From the NCBI RefSeq assembly GCF_010015445.1, contig NC_053134.1:2403620-2467619 (forward strand): a stretch of 64,000 nucleotides of DNA, written 5' to 3'. A program made the translations under genes and the position numbers. The notes under the pieces were generated by a model that worked only from the letters and a program-made list of their open reading frames with translations, did no database searches and had not been told where the DNA came from. This stretch comes from Perca fluviatilis. Taxonomy: Eukaryota > Chordata > Actinopteri > Perciformes > Percidae. This document shows, piece by piece, positions 21,743-32,629 of this stretch; position 1 is the stretch's first letter; each line of letters starts with the position of its first letter.

Positions 21743-22490
21743 TACCAGGACCTCTCCTAAGTGGAATGCAGCCATCAGTAATGGTTTAATACCAGGACCT
21801 CTCCTAAGTGGAATGCAGCCATCAGTAATGGTTTAATACCAGGACCTCTCCTAAGTAGAATGCAGCCATCAGTAATGGTTTAATACCAGGACCTCTCCTA
21901 AGTGGAATGCAGCCATCAGTAATGGTTTAATACCAGGACCTCTCCTAAGTAGAATGCAGCCATCAGTAATGGTTTAATACCAGGACCTCTCCTAAGTAGA
22001 ATGCAGCCATCAGTAATGGTTTAATACCAGGACCTCTCCTAAGTAGAATGCAGCCATCAGTAATGGTTTAATACCAGGACCTCTCCTAAGTGGAATGCAG
22101 CCATCAGTAATGGTTTAATACCAGGACCTCTCCTAAGTAGAATGCAGCCATCAGTAATGGTTTAATACCAGGACCTCTCCTAAGTAGAATGCAGCCATCA
22201 GTAATGGTTTAATACCAGGGCCTCTCCTAAGTGGAATGCAGCCATCAGTAATGGTTTAATACCAGGACCTCTCCTAAGTAGAATGCAGCCATCATTAATG
22301 GTTTAATACCAGGGTCTCTCCTAAGTGGAATGCAGTCATCAGTAATGGTTTAATACCAGGGTCTCTCCTAAGTGGAATGCAGCCATCAGTAATGGTTTAA
22401 TACCAGGGTCTCTCCTAAGTGGAATGCAGCCATCAGTAATGGTTTAATACCAGGACCTCTCCTAAGTGGAATGCAGCCATCAGTAATGGT
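21743..22490. repeat. 47-bp minisatellite, about 16 units
   Basis: The unit is 'aataccaggacctctcctaa' + 'gtggaatgcagccatcagta' + 'atggttt'. Variant sites (AGTGG/AGTAG and GGACC/GGGTC) segregate in blocks. Sequence identity between units is very high, so the array is young or homogenised. Confidence 0.96.
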
Positions 22491-22857
22491 TTTGAACACA
22501 CCTGTGCTTTTCCTACTACGACATGGCAACATGAAAAAGGTCTATCCTACGGCGCGCGGCGCTGCAGGTGGAGACGGTTATAAGACACGTTCAGTGGCAC
22601 ATCCGCTCTGCAAACGGTCCGCATACGTTAAACGTGGGGTATACTGGCCGCAGCCGACCTGTGGAGCGCCAGTGTGACGTCACGGGAGCGCCGTAACTGT
22701 TTATACCGGCGCGTTGTGGTCGCGGCACTAGTTTCAGTCTTCTCCTGAACAGAGGTGGCGCTGTTAGGCAAAGGCTCTTTCTACGGACTAGAAGAAGAAG
22801 AAAAAGGTAAACAACGGCAGAACTGGCAGCAGCGTTGACGTCAATGCTTCGATCTGA

Positions 22858-23001
22858 TTGGATGACCTACTTGGTGGGATCGAGCCTTTCATTCACCATG
22901 AAAGAACTCATCTTGACCCGGTACGTTTACCAGAGAGACCTGCAGTCACTCAGAGAGTCCTGGCCCGCCAGCGAGATCTTTGTCATTTTGACATCACATT
23001 G
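22858..23001 (+). pseudogene. Possible PIF/Harbinger transposase fragment
   Basis: The frame MDDLLGGIEPFIHHERTH... continues with LPERPAVTQRVLA. This recalls the segment of Harbinger transposases just before the catalytic core (ERLAVTLRxLA in intact members). The resemblance stops after about 38 residues. Surrounding GC-rich sequence at 22540-22740 looks like a fish Harbinger-type miniature element. No catalytic residues are present. Confidence 0.4.
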
Positions 23002-23070
23002 GCGCGCGCAAGCTCGGCTGCGGCGACTGCAAAACGCCCGTTACGCGTTCAATGTAGCCAAAGCGTCAGA

Positions 23071-23345
23071 GGCGGCTGTGGCTCAGTGGTTGAGCGGTGG
23101 ACTGCCAATCAGAAGGTTCGATCCTTGGCCCTGCAGTCCCATGTCAAAGTGTCCGGGGGCAAGATGACTTGCCCCCGATGCTGTGCCAACGGAGTGTAAA
23201 TGTGTGTGAGTGCTCTGATGTATCTGAAGAGCAGGTGGCACCTCGCACCACAGTGTCTGAATGTGTGTGAATGGTTCCTGTACTATGTAAAAGCGCTTTG
23301 AGTAGTCGTTAAGACTAGAAAAGCTCTGCATAAACACAGTCCATT
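23071..23345 (+). mobile_element. tRNA-derived SINE
   Basis: A-box-like GTGGCTCAGTGGTTGAGCGG and B-box-like GGTTCGATCC are followed by the body and a 3' tail 'agcgctttgagtagtcgtta'. The same family is full length at 57733-58035; this copy has a deletion in the middle ('gtccgggggcaagatgactt'). Confidence 0.85.
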
Positions 23346-24009
23346 CATATTTTAAAAAATCCCAAGGACCGAGTCATCAGTTTAACAAGAAAACACTGCC
23401 TTTCTCCCTCCAGCCTTTGCCCCTGAAACTGATGAGTGGAAACACGTTTTCTTTTCTTTCTTTCTTTGACTCTTTTGTGTCGTTTTTTCTTCTTTCAATA
23501 ATCCTAACGAGGCGTTCGGAGGTCCTTAATGAACCCAGACGTGTCAATGACTTCAATTAAAGATGGATGTCTTTCCTGCTGAGATAACAGGCCCATCCTC
23601 CTGATGCGCTGAACCCTAATGTTCTCCACAGAGACGCCAACCAATTTAAACTGCTTCTACAGATTATTATTATTTTTGCCTTTTAGATCTGCTTCGAAAA
23701 ATATAACAACTGAGACATTCACATCACACTAAAAAATTAATATTAGGGAATTAGTGATTTTTTAAAAAGAAATGTTTACAGATTTTTCATGTACTTTTCT
23801 AGCTACACAGTCCTATATATATATTTATATATATTTATCTTTATTTATCTGTAGTTTGTTTTTTACTGTGTATTTACTTTTTGTTTACTTCCTATATTTA
23901 GCTAAAAGTTTATTGTTATTGTTATTCTTATATTGTATTTTTTTTTATACATCTTTATTTTCTAAGTGTTTTGTAAGCTGCTGAAATCGGCTGCTGGAAA
24001 TCTAATTTC
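23346..24009. other. Intergenic, AT-rich
   Basis: No gene recognised. Around 23810-23850 is a short TATA-type microsatellite. Confidence 0.5.
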
Positions 24010-24256
24010 CTTGCAGGAGTCATCCCAAAAAGATCAATAAGGAGAAGTCTAAATCTAAGTAGGGGGTCCATGACTCACACCCATACAGCAGGGTCTCTGT
24101 CTTCAAAGACTCTTTCCCTGAAGCACCCCTGGCACAGCTCAGGCGATGGTTGATTTCGGAGTCGATGTCATCTTTTGAGGAGAGGAGGCTGCCAAGGTAT
24201 TTTATTATCTTTTGGGCTTTTCCGCCTTTATTCGTCAGGACAGCTAGGTGAGAAAG

Positions 24257-24292
<36 letters not shown>

Positions 24293-24490
24293 AGACATGC
24301 AGGAAATCGTCACAGATCAGATTCAAACCTTGGACCTCTGCGTCGAGGCATTAACCTCTAATCGTATGTGCGCCTGCTCCACCCGCTGAACCAACCCGGC
24401 CACACAGCACACAGTGGTCAACATTTTCAAGGATGATGTTGTCCACTTTTATGGTGGACTGAGTTGGAGGCTGATTAGGTGGAGGTTGAA
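24010..24490 (-). pseudogene. LINE reverse-transcriptase fragment split by a SINE
   Basis: Read on the minus strand, 24480-24410 encodes STIKVDNIILENVDH and 24195-24010 encodes KYLGSLLSSKDDIDSEINHR and then LLYGCESWTPY. These are the consecutive blocks downstream of the catalytic YxDD region in many non-LTR reverse transcriptases. A SINE lies between the blocks, and the second part carries frameshifts. Only the 3' end of the LINE frame is present. Confidence 0.7.
24192..24405 (-). mobile_element. tRNA-derived SINE inserted in the LINE
   Basis: On the minus strand it has a tRNA-like head ('gccgggttggttcagcgggt') and, later, a B-box-like region near 24330 that matches consensus poorly, then a GA-rich stretch and the 'aataaaggcggaaaagccc' tail. 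Same family as 25058-25200, 25735-25910 and 29370-29608. Confidence 0.75.
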
Positions 24491-24528
24491 GTAGGACCTG
24501 ACATTACCTATGCCATGGGCCGGCCCTG

Positions 24529-24532
<4 letters not shown>

Positions 24533-24571
<39 letters not shown>
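24533..24571. repeat. (GT)n microsatellite
   Basis: About 19 uninterrupted TG dinucleotides. Confidence 0.95.
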
Positions 24572-24575
<4 letters not shown>

Positions 24576-24833
24576 GATTTCAGCGTGACTCAGAGTGAAC
24601 TACGAGGAGCCAAACACACCAGCGGGTTCGAATCAGAGGCTGTTTTTAAAATAGGTCTGGAAATGTTGCGTCATTAAATGTTACAGCCGTGTCCTCTCGC
24701 TGCCCTGTGAGAGCTCCTCTGATTGGTTGGACAACCGTCTGGCAGCGCGAGAGGCGCTACCGAGCGACAAAAACTACAAACGACATCGCGTCGTCTGTTT
24801 CTGACGAGAGAAACTATGCAACTGGTTTAAAAG

Positions 24834-24960
24834 ACAGCCGTGGAAGAAGTATTCAGATCCTTTACTGCAGTAAAAGTACCAATACCACACTGTATAAATA
24901 CTCTGTTACAAGTCAAAGTCCTGCAGTGAAAATATAGTTAAAGTATTAAAAGTTAAAGAA
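24834..24960. mobile_element. Terminal fragment of an abundant fish hAT-type repeat
   Basis: The words 'gtggaagaagtattcagatc' and 'cagtaaaagtaccaatacca' mark one end of a repeat whose opposite end is at 41696-41835 ('acttgagtaaatgtacttag'). Confidence 0.6.
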
Positions 24961-25057
24961 GAATCCTCCCATTTTAGGAAGTGGAAACGATCCAAACAGT
25001 TGTCTCAAATTATCTTCTCTCTCTCTTTCTTTCTGTCTTTCTCTCTCTTTCTGTCTT

Positions 25058-25200
25058 TCTTTGGAGGACAGCTGAAGACATGCAGGGAGGGAGAGGGGGG
25101 AACGACATGCAGCAAAGGGAGTTTGTTGAGTGTTACACCTGAGGAGTACACCTCTACATATGGGCGCGCCCTCTACCAGGTGAGCTACCCTGGCGCCCGG
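25058..25200 (-). mobile_element. tRNA-derived SINE, minus strand
   Basis: Minus-strand tRNA head 'ggtagctcacctggtagagg' near 25190, followed by the 'ccctttgctgcatgtcgttc'-type body. Preceded on the plus strand by a CT-rich run at 25015-25060. Confidence 0.75.
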
Positions 25201-25734
25201 AGACAAGTGCATAAAAGACAAATCATTGAAAATGTGTCTCCTGTAATAAATAGGTTTTATGATTTTGGTTCTGGGGGCTGAAGCTCCTGCTGAATGACTG
25301 TCTCTCGGTGTCTTCTTCTCTCAGATGTTAATCTGTGTTTTCCTCTTTCTTGTCAGTGTCAGTGACCGTGTGTGTTTTCTTTGTTGTTTTTCGTGCAGTT
25401 TTCCCCCCCCACCCCCCGACCCCCACCCCCCGCTGCTCCCCCCCGGGGCCGTTCCATGGGAACAGAAACTTTTCCTGCAGCCCTGAGAGAAACGCAGCTA
25501 TTTTAGGGAAACACGTCACAGCTTTGAGCTGCAGCCCAGAAACTCGACTTCTTTCCGTCTCTTCCAGCCCCCAACCACCCCCGATGACTTGTTGCAGAGC
25601 AGCAGTGTTTCCCTTCCACCCAGAGACATGTTGCTGCGAAGCTCAGCGTGTTTTCAGGTTTTCAAGCTACTATGAGTTTAAAAAGAAAGTCCAAAAACAT
25701 TTTTGCTAAAGGCATCAAAAAGGGCGACAAAAGT

Positions 25735-25910
25735 GTCCGGGTGAGCTCATTTGGTAGAGCAGGCGCACTGAAGTTTACTTCTTAACGCAGCGGTCGCTGG
25801 TTCGACTCTGACCTGCGACCCTTTGCTGCATGTCATTCCCACCTCTCTCTCCCCTTTCATGTCTTAAACTGTCCTGTCGAAATAAAGGCCTAAATATACC
25901 TCCCACCCCC
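25735..25910 (+). mobile_element. tRNA-derived SINE, plus strand
   Basis: A-box-like GAGCTCATTTGGTAGAGC and B-box GGTTCGACTC are followed by 'ccctttgctgcatgtcattc' and the 'aaataaaggcctaaatatac' tail. Confidence 0.82.
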
Positions 25911-25914
25911 CCCA

Positions 25915-26560
25915 AAAAAGGGCAACAAATAACCCAATGAAAAAGGCTTCAAAGAAGTCGAAAAAAGTGGCAAAAACAATGAAAAAAAGAGACAAAAAAA
26001 GCCAGCAAAAGGGACAAGAATGTCCAAAAAAGGCGACAAAAACAACAAAGTGTAAAAAATTGGTGAACTCAGCGCCTAAAATGTTGAAAAAACAACAAAA
26101 AAGCCGAAAGAAACATGAAAAAGGTGACAAAAACGACAAAGAAAGCGTCTGAAACAAAAAAGCTGAAAAAGGGGACAAAAGAGTCCTTTTTCTTCCTTTT
26201 TTTATGTTTTTTTGGACGTTTTTGTTTGTTTTTTGTCTCTTTTTTCAACGTATGTGTCTCTATTTTGGCTTTTTGGATGCTAGTTTTATGTTATTTGGAG
26301 GTTTTGTGACAAAAACAACAAAGAAATTGTCCAAAACTTAAAAAAACGGAAAAGAGGACAAAACAATATCGTTTTTGATGTTTTTGGGACGTTTTAGTCA
26401 CTTTTTTCCAACCTTTTTGTGTCTTTTTTTCAACGTATTTGTCTCTATTTTGGCTTTTTGGATGCTATTTTAACATTGTTTTTATGTTATTTGGAGGTTT
26501 TGTAACAAAAACAACAAAGAAATTGTCAAAAAAAAAAAAAAGGGGGACACAAAAAAAAAA
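25915..26560. repeat. A-rich then T-rich spaced array
   Basis: Poly-A runs separated by 'gacaaaaa' and 'gtcgaaaaaagtgg' words, switching to the complementary T-rich form near 26185 and back again. A partly duplicated block ('gctttttggatgcta' ... 'ttatttggaggtttt') occurs at about 26240-26330 and 26430-26520. Confidence 0.75.
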
Positions 26561-27026
26561 CATGGAAAGAAGAGACAGAAACAGCTGGAAGTCTTGTCCA
26601 TAGGGCAGCAGATAGGTTCGCGCCGGCTCTTCTGTCCGTGCACGCTGCAACATGCTGCAGGCATGACGGATCAAGTCGTGCACAACTTGTGGAGCAGCTG
26701 AGTCGCGTTCAGGGCTGCTGTGGTTTAAACGGCTGCGGCGTGACATTGCAGAACCTCTCTCTGTCTCTATGCGTGTGTCTAGATAAAAGGATGGGGGGGG
26801 GGGGTGGAGGAAGACATAACCCTGAGCCACAGGTATTCATTCCGAATCAAATTTATGAGTGAAAAAAACGACCATTTCTTGCACGAAATGTCTCGCTCTT
26901 TCCACGTCTTTTGGTTGTTGTTACGCCATCAAACCGTCTGCAATCACGACTGCGTGTTCCTGTTTTGCAAAGTCCCCATCCCATTTCACCATAAACAGCA
27001 TGTCAAGTGATAACCTTGAGCCTATG
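26561..27026. other. Upstream flank of kcna3, no gene seen
   Basis: No coding exon was recognised. A G-rich run lies at 26790-26806. Confidence 0.45.
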
Positions 27027-27058
27027 CCGTGCCGTGCCGTGCCGTGCCGTGCCGTGCC
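27027..27058. repeat. Pentanucleotide repeat (GCCGT)n
   Basis: Six tandem GCCGT units about 640 bp upstream of the channel gene's start codon. Confidence 0.9.
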
Positions 27059-27237
27059 ACGCTGGAGACAACAGGTTCATTACGCACACAGACAGCTGTC
27101 TGTGTGCAGCAAAGTCTCCACATCCCCGACACGTTCTCCCTTTAAAATGGACATCACGTTGCGCGTGTTTGTTCCTCAATATCTGGATCTGATTCATAAT
27201 GAGCATATGTGTGTACATGTGTGTTTTATCCCCCCCA

Positions 27238-27330
27238 CAGAGAGAGAGAGAGAGAGAGACACAGAGAGACAGAGAGAGAGAGAGACACACACACACAAAA
27301 AAAAAAAAAAAAGAGAGAGAGAGAGAGAGC
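27238..27330. repeat. (GA)n/(CA)n/poly-A compound microsatellite
   Basis: Mixed GAGAGA and CACACA runs around a 17-base A tract, upstream of the channel gene. Confidence 0.9.
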
Positions 27331-27697
27331 AGACACAGACACACGCGCCACACGTCAGCTCGGGGAGGGCAAAACCTGCTTAGGATGCAGCGAATGTGAC
27401 AGCAGAGCGGAGTGGATAGTCCAGACTACAGCAGCCAGCGCGTGGACGGGGAAATAGGTGAGAGCGTGGAGGTGGAGGGGCCGGGTGGGGGGGGTTATTG
27501 GCTCAAACAAATGCCAGTGGAAGCAGCTCACCCGCAGACGTAACGGAGAAAGAGAAAGAAAGAGAAAGAGAAAGAAAGAGAGAGGGAAAACCGCTCCAAA
27601 ATACGCGCGGAAGTGTCGGGTGCCAGGAGAGGGGTCATAGAGGACTGAGGCTGCGGGGAAGTGTCGCCCTGGTTCCGGGGGCGGTGGGGGGAGAAAG
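27331..27697 (+). other. Presumed 5' leader and promoter-proximal region of kcna3
   Basis: The base composition turns GC-rich here, and a GAAA/GAGA tract sits at 27545-27588. No TATA box, initiator or splice acceptor could be assigned with confidence, so the transcription start is unknown. The start-codon context is gaaagATGa, with A at -3, adequate for initiation. Confidence 0.4.
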
Positions 27698-29194
27698 ATG
27701 ACAGTGGTGCCCGGGGAGAACCTGGATGAGACTGTGGCTCTGGCCGGGCTGTCCGCGCAGGATGTGTACGCGCCGGCGGAGAGAGCGCAGTCGGAGACCC
27801 AGCTGGACCACCACCAGGAGTGCTGCGAGCGCGTGGTCATCAACATCTCCGGGCTGCGCTTCGAGACACAGCTCAAGACGCTCGCGCAGTTCCCCGCCAC
27901 GCTGCTGGGGAACCCGCGCAAGCGAATGCGCTTCTTCGACCCGCTGCGCAACGAGTACTTCTTCGACCGGAACCGGCCGAGCTTCGACGCCATCCTGTAC
28001 TACTACCAGTCTGGCGGGCGGCTGCGCCGACCCGTCAACGTGCCCGTGGACATCTTCATGGAGGAGATTAAGTTCTACGAGCTGGGGGAGGCCGTGATCG
28101 AGAATTTCAAAGAGGACGAGGGGTTTATTAAGGAGGAGGAGCGCGCGCTGCCGGAGAGCGAGTTCCAGCGGCAGGTCTGGCTCCTGTTCGAGTACCCGGA
28201 GAGCTCGGGGCCCGCGCGGGGCATCGCCATCGTCTCCGTGCTCGTCATCCTCATCTCCATTGTGATCTTCTGCCTGGAGACTTTGCCCGAGTTCCGCGAG
28301 GACGCCAGGACGACTTTTGACGAGCCAGCGCTCGCCGGGAACGGGAACGGAACCGCGGCGCGCGCAAAGACGAAAGCGAACCCCTTCACGGACCCGTTCT
28401 TCATCGTGGAGACCCTGTGCATCATCTGGTTCTCCTTCGAGCTGCTGGTGCGCTTCCTCGCGTGCCCGAGCAAAGCGGCGTTCTTCAAGAACATCATGAA
28501 CACCATCGACATCGTGGCCATCATGCCGTACTTCATCACGCTCGGGCTGGAGCTCGCGGAGCACCAGGGCAACGGGCAGCAGGCCATGTCGCTCGCCATC
28601 CTGCGCGTCATCCGCCTCGTGCGCGTCTTCCGCATCTTCAAGCTGTCCCGCCACTCCAAGGGGCTGCAGATCCTGGGGAAGACGCTGCAGGCGAGCATGC
28701 GCGAGCTCGGCCTTCTCATCTTCTTCCTCTTCATCGGCGTCATCCTCTTCTCCAGCGCGGTGTACTTCGCGGAGACGGACGACCCGGACTCGGGCTTCAG
28801 CAGCATCCCGGACGCCTTCTGGTGGGCCGTGGTTTCCATGACGACCGTGGGCTACGGGGACATGTGTCCCGTGACCATCGGGGGGAAGATCGTGGGCTCG
28901 CTGTGCGCCATCGCCGGCGTGCTGACCATCGCGCTCCCGGTGCCCGTCATCGTGTCCAACTTCAACTACTTTTATCACCGGGAGACGGAGCACGAGGAGC
29001 AGTTCCAGTACACGCACGTGACCTGCGGGCAGCAGCAGCAGCAGCAGGTGCAGTTCGGGGAGTTCAACAGGAGCGACAGCAAGCCGTCTCTGTGCAAGTC
29101 GGACTTCCTGGACAACGACGCGGACGCGGACTCCATCAAATACACCAACTGCAGCCCGCGCAAAACCTACACCGGGAAGCTCACAGACGTCTGA
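27698..29194 (+). CDS. kcna3: Voltage-gated K+ channel Kv1.3 (Shaker family), intronless
   Basis: Pore-forming alpha subunit of a delayed-rectifier potassium channel; four subunits assemble in the plasma membrane. The single 498-codon frame contains a T1 tetramerisation domain (about 44-140, [18 protein letters not shown]), S1 (175-194), S2 (232-254), S3 (268-286) and an S4 voltage sensor with basic residues every third position (R303, R306, R309, R312, K315, R318). S5 (335-358), the selectivity filter TVGYGD (383-388), and S6 with the PVP hinge (414-416) follow. The C terminus is TDV, a PDZ ligand. The MTVVPG start, the [11 protein letters not shown] junction and [17 protein letters not shown] match Kv1.3 better than other Kv1 members. 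An N-glycosylation sequon (N217-G-T) sits in the S1-S2 loop, as is usual. Odd points: Cys390 stands where mammalian Kv1.3 has the outer-pore His, Ser380 replaces a pore-helix Thr, and six Gln (445-450) sit in the tail. It is slightly shorter than mammalian Kv1.3. Whether it is the a or b teleost copy cannot be told here. Confidence 0.95.
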   Translation: MTVVPGENLDETVALAGLSAQDVYAPAERAQSETQLDHHQECCERVVINISGLRFETQLKTLAQFPATLLGNPRKRMRFFDPLRNEYFFDRNRPSFDAILYYYQSGGRLRRPVNVPVDIFMEEIKFYELGEAVIENFKEDEGFIKEEERALPESEFQRQVWLLFEYPESSGPARGIAIVSVLVILISIVIFCLETLPEFREDARTTFDEPALAGNGNGTAARAKTKANPFTDPFFIVETLCIIWFSFELLVRFLACPSKAAFFKNIMNTIDIVAIMPYFITLGLELAEHQGNGQQAMSLAILRVIRLVRVFRIFKLSRHSKGLQILGKTLQASMRELGLLIFFLFIGVILFSSAVYFAETDDPDSGFSSIPDAFWWAVVSMTTVGYGDMCPVTIGGKIVGSLCAIAGVLTIALPVPVIVSNFNYFYHRETEHEEQFQYTHVTCGQQQQQQVQFGEFNRSDSKPSLCKSDFLDNDADADSIKYTNCSPRKTYTGKLTDV

Positions 29195-29369
29195 GTGGGC
29201 CAGTAGGGTTTGTTTAAACATTGGCGGGGCGGCGCATTATATCTTTGGGGGTCTGGTGGTTGTTGAACATTTTGGAGAGTCAAACACTTCCATTTCCTGC
29301 ATTCTGCTGGATTTAATCGAAATTGAGTGTGTAGTGCATATGTGATATTAGTCCCAATATTTAGAACAG
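29195..29369 (+). other. Presumed 3' UTR start of kcna3
   Basis: The sequence after the stop codon drops back to average composition. I found no AATAAA polyadenylation signal before the SINE at 29370 or in the following kilobase, so the transcript end is undefined. Confidence 0.4.
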
Positions 29370-29608
<239 letters not shown>

Positions 29609-30417
29609 AGAAGGGGTAGATTTGCCCCCCTCCCTCAAAAATAGGAAATGTCGAGAGCTATAAACAATCTATATACTGAAATTGTTGCATGAAAATGCAC
29701 CATGCAGGATGCAGGAAATGAAGTGTTTGACGCTCAATATTTTATTTAAGGGAGGAACTGTTATGTGCCCCCCCCCCCCCAATGTTGAAACCAAACCTAC
29801 ACCCTTGATGGACACAGATACTGTTTACCGTCAGGTCGCTTATAGATCTCGACGTTTTTGCGAGCGCACCTGAAGGCAGCATCATTTTCCCGGAGAAAGA
29901 GAGAAAGAAAGACGTCTGCAACGGCAGTTCAAGGGCAAGGGAAGTGAAGGAATATGTACATGTTTTGAGCGTTATTTTTTACCGTACCAAATCTAGCTCT
30001 TCTAAATATTGGGGGGCTGGGGGGGTCATCCTGTGCTCTGCTTTGACTTCAGACTGCACGGAGAGCTTCTCTTTTTGTGCGATCGAGAGGGGAATTCATT
30101 TCGCCACAGGATGGATTATAAAGCTAACTTTCCTCATCTGAAACAAGTCTTCCATTAGCGCGTGAGTCAGGGAGGGAGGGAGGGGAGGGAGGGAAAACTC
30201 TTGGAAACGATCCGCCTTTTGCCCAATGGCAGCACTTTATTATTGTTTTTTTTTCAATGTTTCTCTTAGTAATTGATGCGTAATTTATTGGCATATAGTT
30301 CTAATGCAGGTTTAAAGTTTACATTCGCTTTTGATTTCTGTCCGTGTGAAGCAGAAACATCAAACAGGACCAACTTCCTGTACAGATGCAGGAGGCGCGC
30401 ACGTGCGAACACACGCA
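29609..30417. other. Intergenic, no gene seen
   Basis: A C-run lies at 29767-29780 and a GGGA-rich run at 30170-30192. No other feature recognised. Confidence 0.5.
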
Positions 30418-30686
30418 CAGACACACACACACGCACACACACACACACACACACACACGCACGCACGCACGCACGCACAGACACACACACAGATAGACAG
30501 ACAGACAGACACACACACACACACACACACACAGCACACTCATACAGACACATACAGACACATACAGACACACATGTAGACACACAGACACACATGTAGA
30601 CACACACAGACACACACACATGTAGACACACACAGCACATGCATACAGACACATACAGACACACACAAGACACAGACACACATGTA

Positions 30687-30726
<40 letters not shown>

Positions 30727-31008
30727 GACACACACATGTAGACACACAGACACACACAAGTAGACACACACATGTAGACACACACAGACACACACAGCAC
30801 ATGCATACAGACACATACAGACACACACAAGACACAGACACACATGTAGACACACAGACACACACACGTAGACACACACGCATACAGACACAAAGACACA
30901 CACAAGACAGACACACACAAATAGACACACAGACACAGACACACATACACAAGACAGACACAAACAAGTAGACACACAGACACACACACACACACACTTA
31001 GACACACA

Positions 31009-31093
<85 letters not shown>
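30418..31093. repeat. Long imperfect (CA)n tract
   Basis: About 675 bp of CACACA with CAGACA, CATGTAGACA and CGCACG interruptions, ending in about 80 bp of pure CA. Longer blocks ('cacatgtagacacacagaca', 'agcacatgcatacagacaca') are themselves duplicated. All open frames here encode Cys/Val or His/Thr dipeptide repeats and are not genes. Confidence 0.97.
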
Positions 31094-31096
<3 letters not shown>

Positions 31097-32280
31097 TAGC
31101 TCCATGTTTGTAGAAAGCATCATGAAATCAGGTGCAGCTTCTTTTTTTTCCCCAAACCAAGAGCGCCCCCGTGTGGCTGAGAAGCAGCGCTGCGTCTCTG
31201 CAGTGGATGCAGTTTCCATAGCAACCTTCCAGACTTTTCTGTATTGTCTGCAGCCAGAGGAGTGAAAGCTGTGGAGGCCACACAACCACCATGTTGTGGA
31301 AGCCTCCATGTTGCGTCATTTCAACCCTCCAGCAGTTAAAAACAAATCAAATATAACATATTTACAGACAGTCAAGTATGTGTCAGTCACACAGAGAATA
31401 TGATCCACACAGACGCCCGAAAACTGGGCTGCAACTAACAGTTATTCTAATTGTCGGCTATTTTAGGCTTAAAATATATTATGTTGAATATGATGAGAAA
31501 GAAATGTCCGTCGCAAGTTCCCTGAGACTCAGTTGAGGTTTGAAATCTTTATTTTTCTCCATCACGATGTAAACAAAGAAAAGTAAACCATCACATAGAA
31601 TAGTTTGTGAAAGAAAAATTACATTTTGCATTATTTTAGAGCTTAATTGATTCTGGTTTTGGGTATTTTGGATATTAAGTGTTGTGATAAAATGTTCGGA
31701 AGCAACAAATGACAGTAAAAGTACAATTTGAACAGCAATGCCTACTGGATTAGCACAAGTTACATAAACAAACTAAATCGAATACAAAGATGTAAAAATA
31801 AATGACATTTTGCCACTTTTTGTTGCATATCAGCAGCCATGTATGGCAGCCAAAAAAGGCCAAAATCAGAATTTTATTTTTTGAAATTGCAAAACTTCAA
31901 GAAACTGAACAGATCAGTTACTAAAATTAACCTTTTTTTTCTCCCAAAACATCTCTCCAGTTATGTTATATTCAACTTCGGGAGCGACAGGAAACCCTGA
32001 ACATTTAATTTTTGAAAATGCAAAAAAAAAAAATTGTAATTTAACAAGAAATTGTTAATCGCAAAAAAAAAAAAAAAAAAAATGCTGAAATGGAAATTAT
32101 TTTGGCACTTTTTTTGCTTCCGTACATTGCTGCCACAGAACTGTAGTTGAAATCGCAAAATCAGTTTTCAAAAAATGTCAACTTTCAGTCTCAAATGCTC
32201 TCCAGTCTCAATATTTTAGCATTTGCCCCGATATTTAGCGACCAGTCGGGGTTAAGATGCCGAGATTTATTTCACAGTGA
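31094..32280. other. Intergenic, no gene seen
   Basis: AT-rich in the second half with A runs at 32021-32080. No recognisable exon. Confidence 0.5.
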
Positions 32281-32281
32281 G

Positions 32282-32317
<36 letters not shown>

Positions 32318-32535
32318 GGTCACCTGCTGCGTTCAAGGTTTCCGTAATTAGCGCCGTCATCGAAGCTCCTTACTCACCTGGACTCCCGGGACTAATCATT
32401 CACACAAACAGGATGGAAAACAAGGGGATTTTTCAACAAACTGATGGAATAAAAAAATGGTCCCAGAGGACGTGCTGTTGGATTATAATCTGACAGACAG
32501 GCAGACAGACAGGCAGACAGACAGACAGACGGACA
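32281..32535. repeat. (ACA)n and (CAGACAGG)n microsatellites
   Basis: About 12 ACA triplets at 32281-32317, and a CAGA/CAGG tetranucleotide run at 32491-32533. Confidence 0.9.
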
Positions 32536-32629
32536 GCTCTTCAGCTTCAGAGGACCACCGGATTCATACCACCGGCTGGTCACAGAGAGAGGTGAGTAAA
32601 AACAGCACAAATATATTCATTTTTATACA

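Noticed and set aside
21743..22490. CRISPR array with regular units
   Set aside because: Units are contiguous without unique spacers, and the genome is animal; it is a minisatellite. The same applies to the 38-bp and 58-bp arrays.
23071..23140. tRNA gene
   Set aside because: A and B boxes are present, but the segment is fused to a SINE body and tail and lacks a clean cloverleaf. The other tRNA-like heads (6395, 25735, 45092, 57733) are SINEs for the same reason.
28417..29217. A 266-codon frame in another register inside kcna3
   Set aside because: Out-of-frame shadow with no domain; the +2 register of a GC-rich gene commonly stays open.
27635..29221. A 528-codon minus-strand frame opposite the channel gene
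   Set aside because: It is a shadow of the GC-rich kcna3 coding strand; low-complexity Glu/Arg/His composition and no recognisable domain.
30266..31091. Cys/Val-rich and His/Thr-rich frames of up to about 256 codons
   Set aside because: Translation of CA/GT dinucleotide repeats; the same holds at 34851-35694, 17653-18189 and 36382-36937.
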